Positions 63,773-64,000 of a stretch of 64,000 nucleotides of DNA are shown one piece after another. The notes under the pieces were generated by a model. It was not told the origin of the DNA. It worked only from the letters and a program-made list of their open reading frames with translations, and did no database searches. The stretch spans positions 98,390,934-98,454,933 of the forward strand of contig OX352772.1 in NCBI GenBank assembly GCA_947095535.1, given 5' to 3'. The position numbers and the translations under genes are program-made. Each line of letters opens with the position of its first letter. Positions within the stretch are counted from its first letter, which is position 1. Source of the stretch: Poecilobothrus nobilitatus (Eukaryota > Arthropoda > Insecta > Diptera > Dolichopodidae).

Positions 63773-64000
63773 ATGGAAGAGCAAGGTCCTAGCATTAATT
63801 TGTTGCTGAGTTATACATATTTTCTCAACAAAAGTCACACATTAAAAATAGTTGTCGGATTTGACACAGATTTTTTTGAAGTTGCAAGTGTTTTTCATTG
63901 GATTGGAATGAAACCAATTATTTTAAAATATCATGAATGGTGTAAATTTTATGACCTATTTCATAAAAAATTTTCCAAGCAGTCAATTAAAAATTCAAAA
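63773..64000 (+). CDS. Partial unknown ORF at the window end
   Basis: ATG at 63773, open to the end of the window (76 codons seen). Begins EEQGPSINLLLSYTYFLNKS, followed by IVVGFDTDFFEVASVFHWIG. Not recognised. Same strand and spacing as the preceding protease, so probably the next Polinton gene. Incomplete. Confidence 0.5.
   Translation, partial: MEEQGPSINLLLSYTYFLNKSHTLKIVVGFDTDFFEVASVFHWIGMKPIILKYHEWCKFYDLFHKKFSKQSIKNSK

Overview
The window looks like repeat-dense nuclear DNA of an arthropod, probably an insect. The base composition is strongly AT-rich, no operon or bacterial gene is visible, and nearly all coding signal belongs to non-LTR retrotransposons (LINEs) and to Polinton/Maverick-type virus-like transposons. 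No host housekeeping gene, tRNA, rRNA or CRISPR array was recognised. The species cannot be named from this sequence.

I separate five LINE families. A is RTE-like (endonuclease plus reverse transcriptase, no RNase H). B is CR1/L2-like. C is Jockey/CR1-like with a PHD-finger ORF1. D and E are related Loa/R1-like elements with an RNase H domain and a cysteine-rich tail.

Layout: 1-1590 is the end of a C-family ORF1 and the start of its ORF2 (+). 1588-2090 is a small unknown minus-strand gene with a TATA box, initiator and possible intron. 2293-12480 is one D element (-) split by a full-length C element (5938-11393, -). 12944-19560 is a Polinton DNA polymerase B pseudogene (+) split by LINE A1 (14680-18101). 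19570-21875 is AT-rich without genes. 21876-23878 holds LINE B and A pieces (-). 23879-31563 is a Loa-like E element (+) with an internal 2.87 kb tandem duplication. 31564-31787 holds small A and B pieces. 31788-51700 is a tandem array of about 6.5 kb composite units (three full, one partial): a B endonuclease segment with a nested A element, a Polinton integrase C-terminus, a Polinton polymerase C-terminus and an inverted B reverse-transcriptase segment. 51700-52560 is the 5' side of a B element. 52565-56512 holds broken Polinton genes (ATPase, integrase, minor capsid). 58045-64000 is the best preserved part: a Polinton virion module in the order ORF(-), packaging ATPase, short basic/hydrophobic protein, acidic ORF, minor capsid protein, basic PX-like protein, major capsid protein, small ORF, cysteine protease, and an ORF running off the window.

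The Polinton genes together form the packaging, capsid-building and maturation set of a virus-like element. The ATPase and a few small ORFs are open, while the capsid and protease genes carry frameshifts. The array, the nested insertions, the foldback duplication and the flipped hairpin show that this locus has been rearranged repeatedly by LINE insertion, tandem duplication and inverted-repeat events. All calls come from reading the sequence; family names rest on motif recognition, not on searches.
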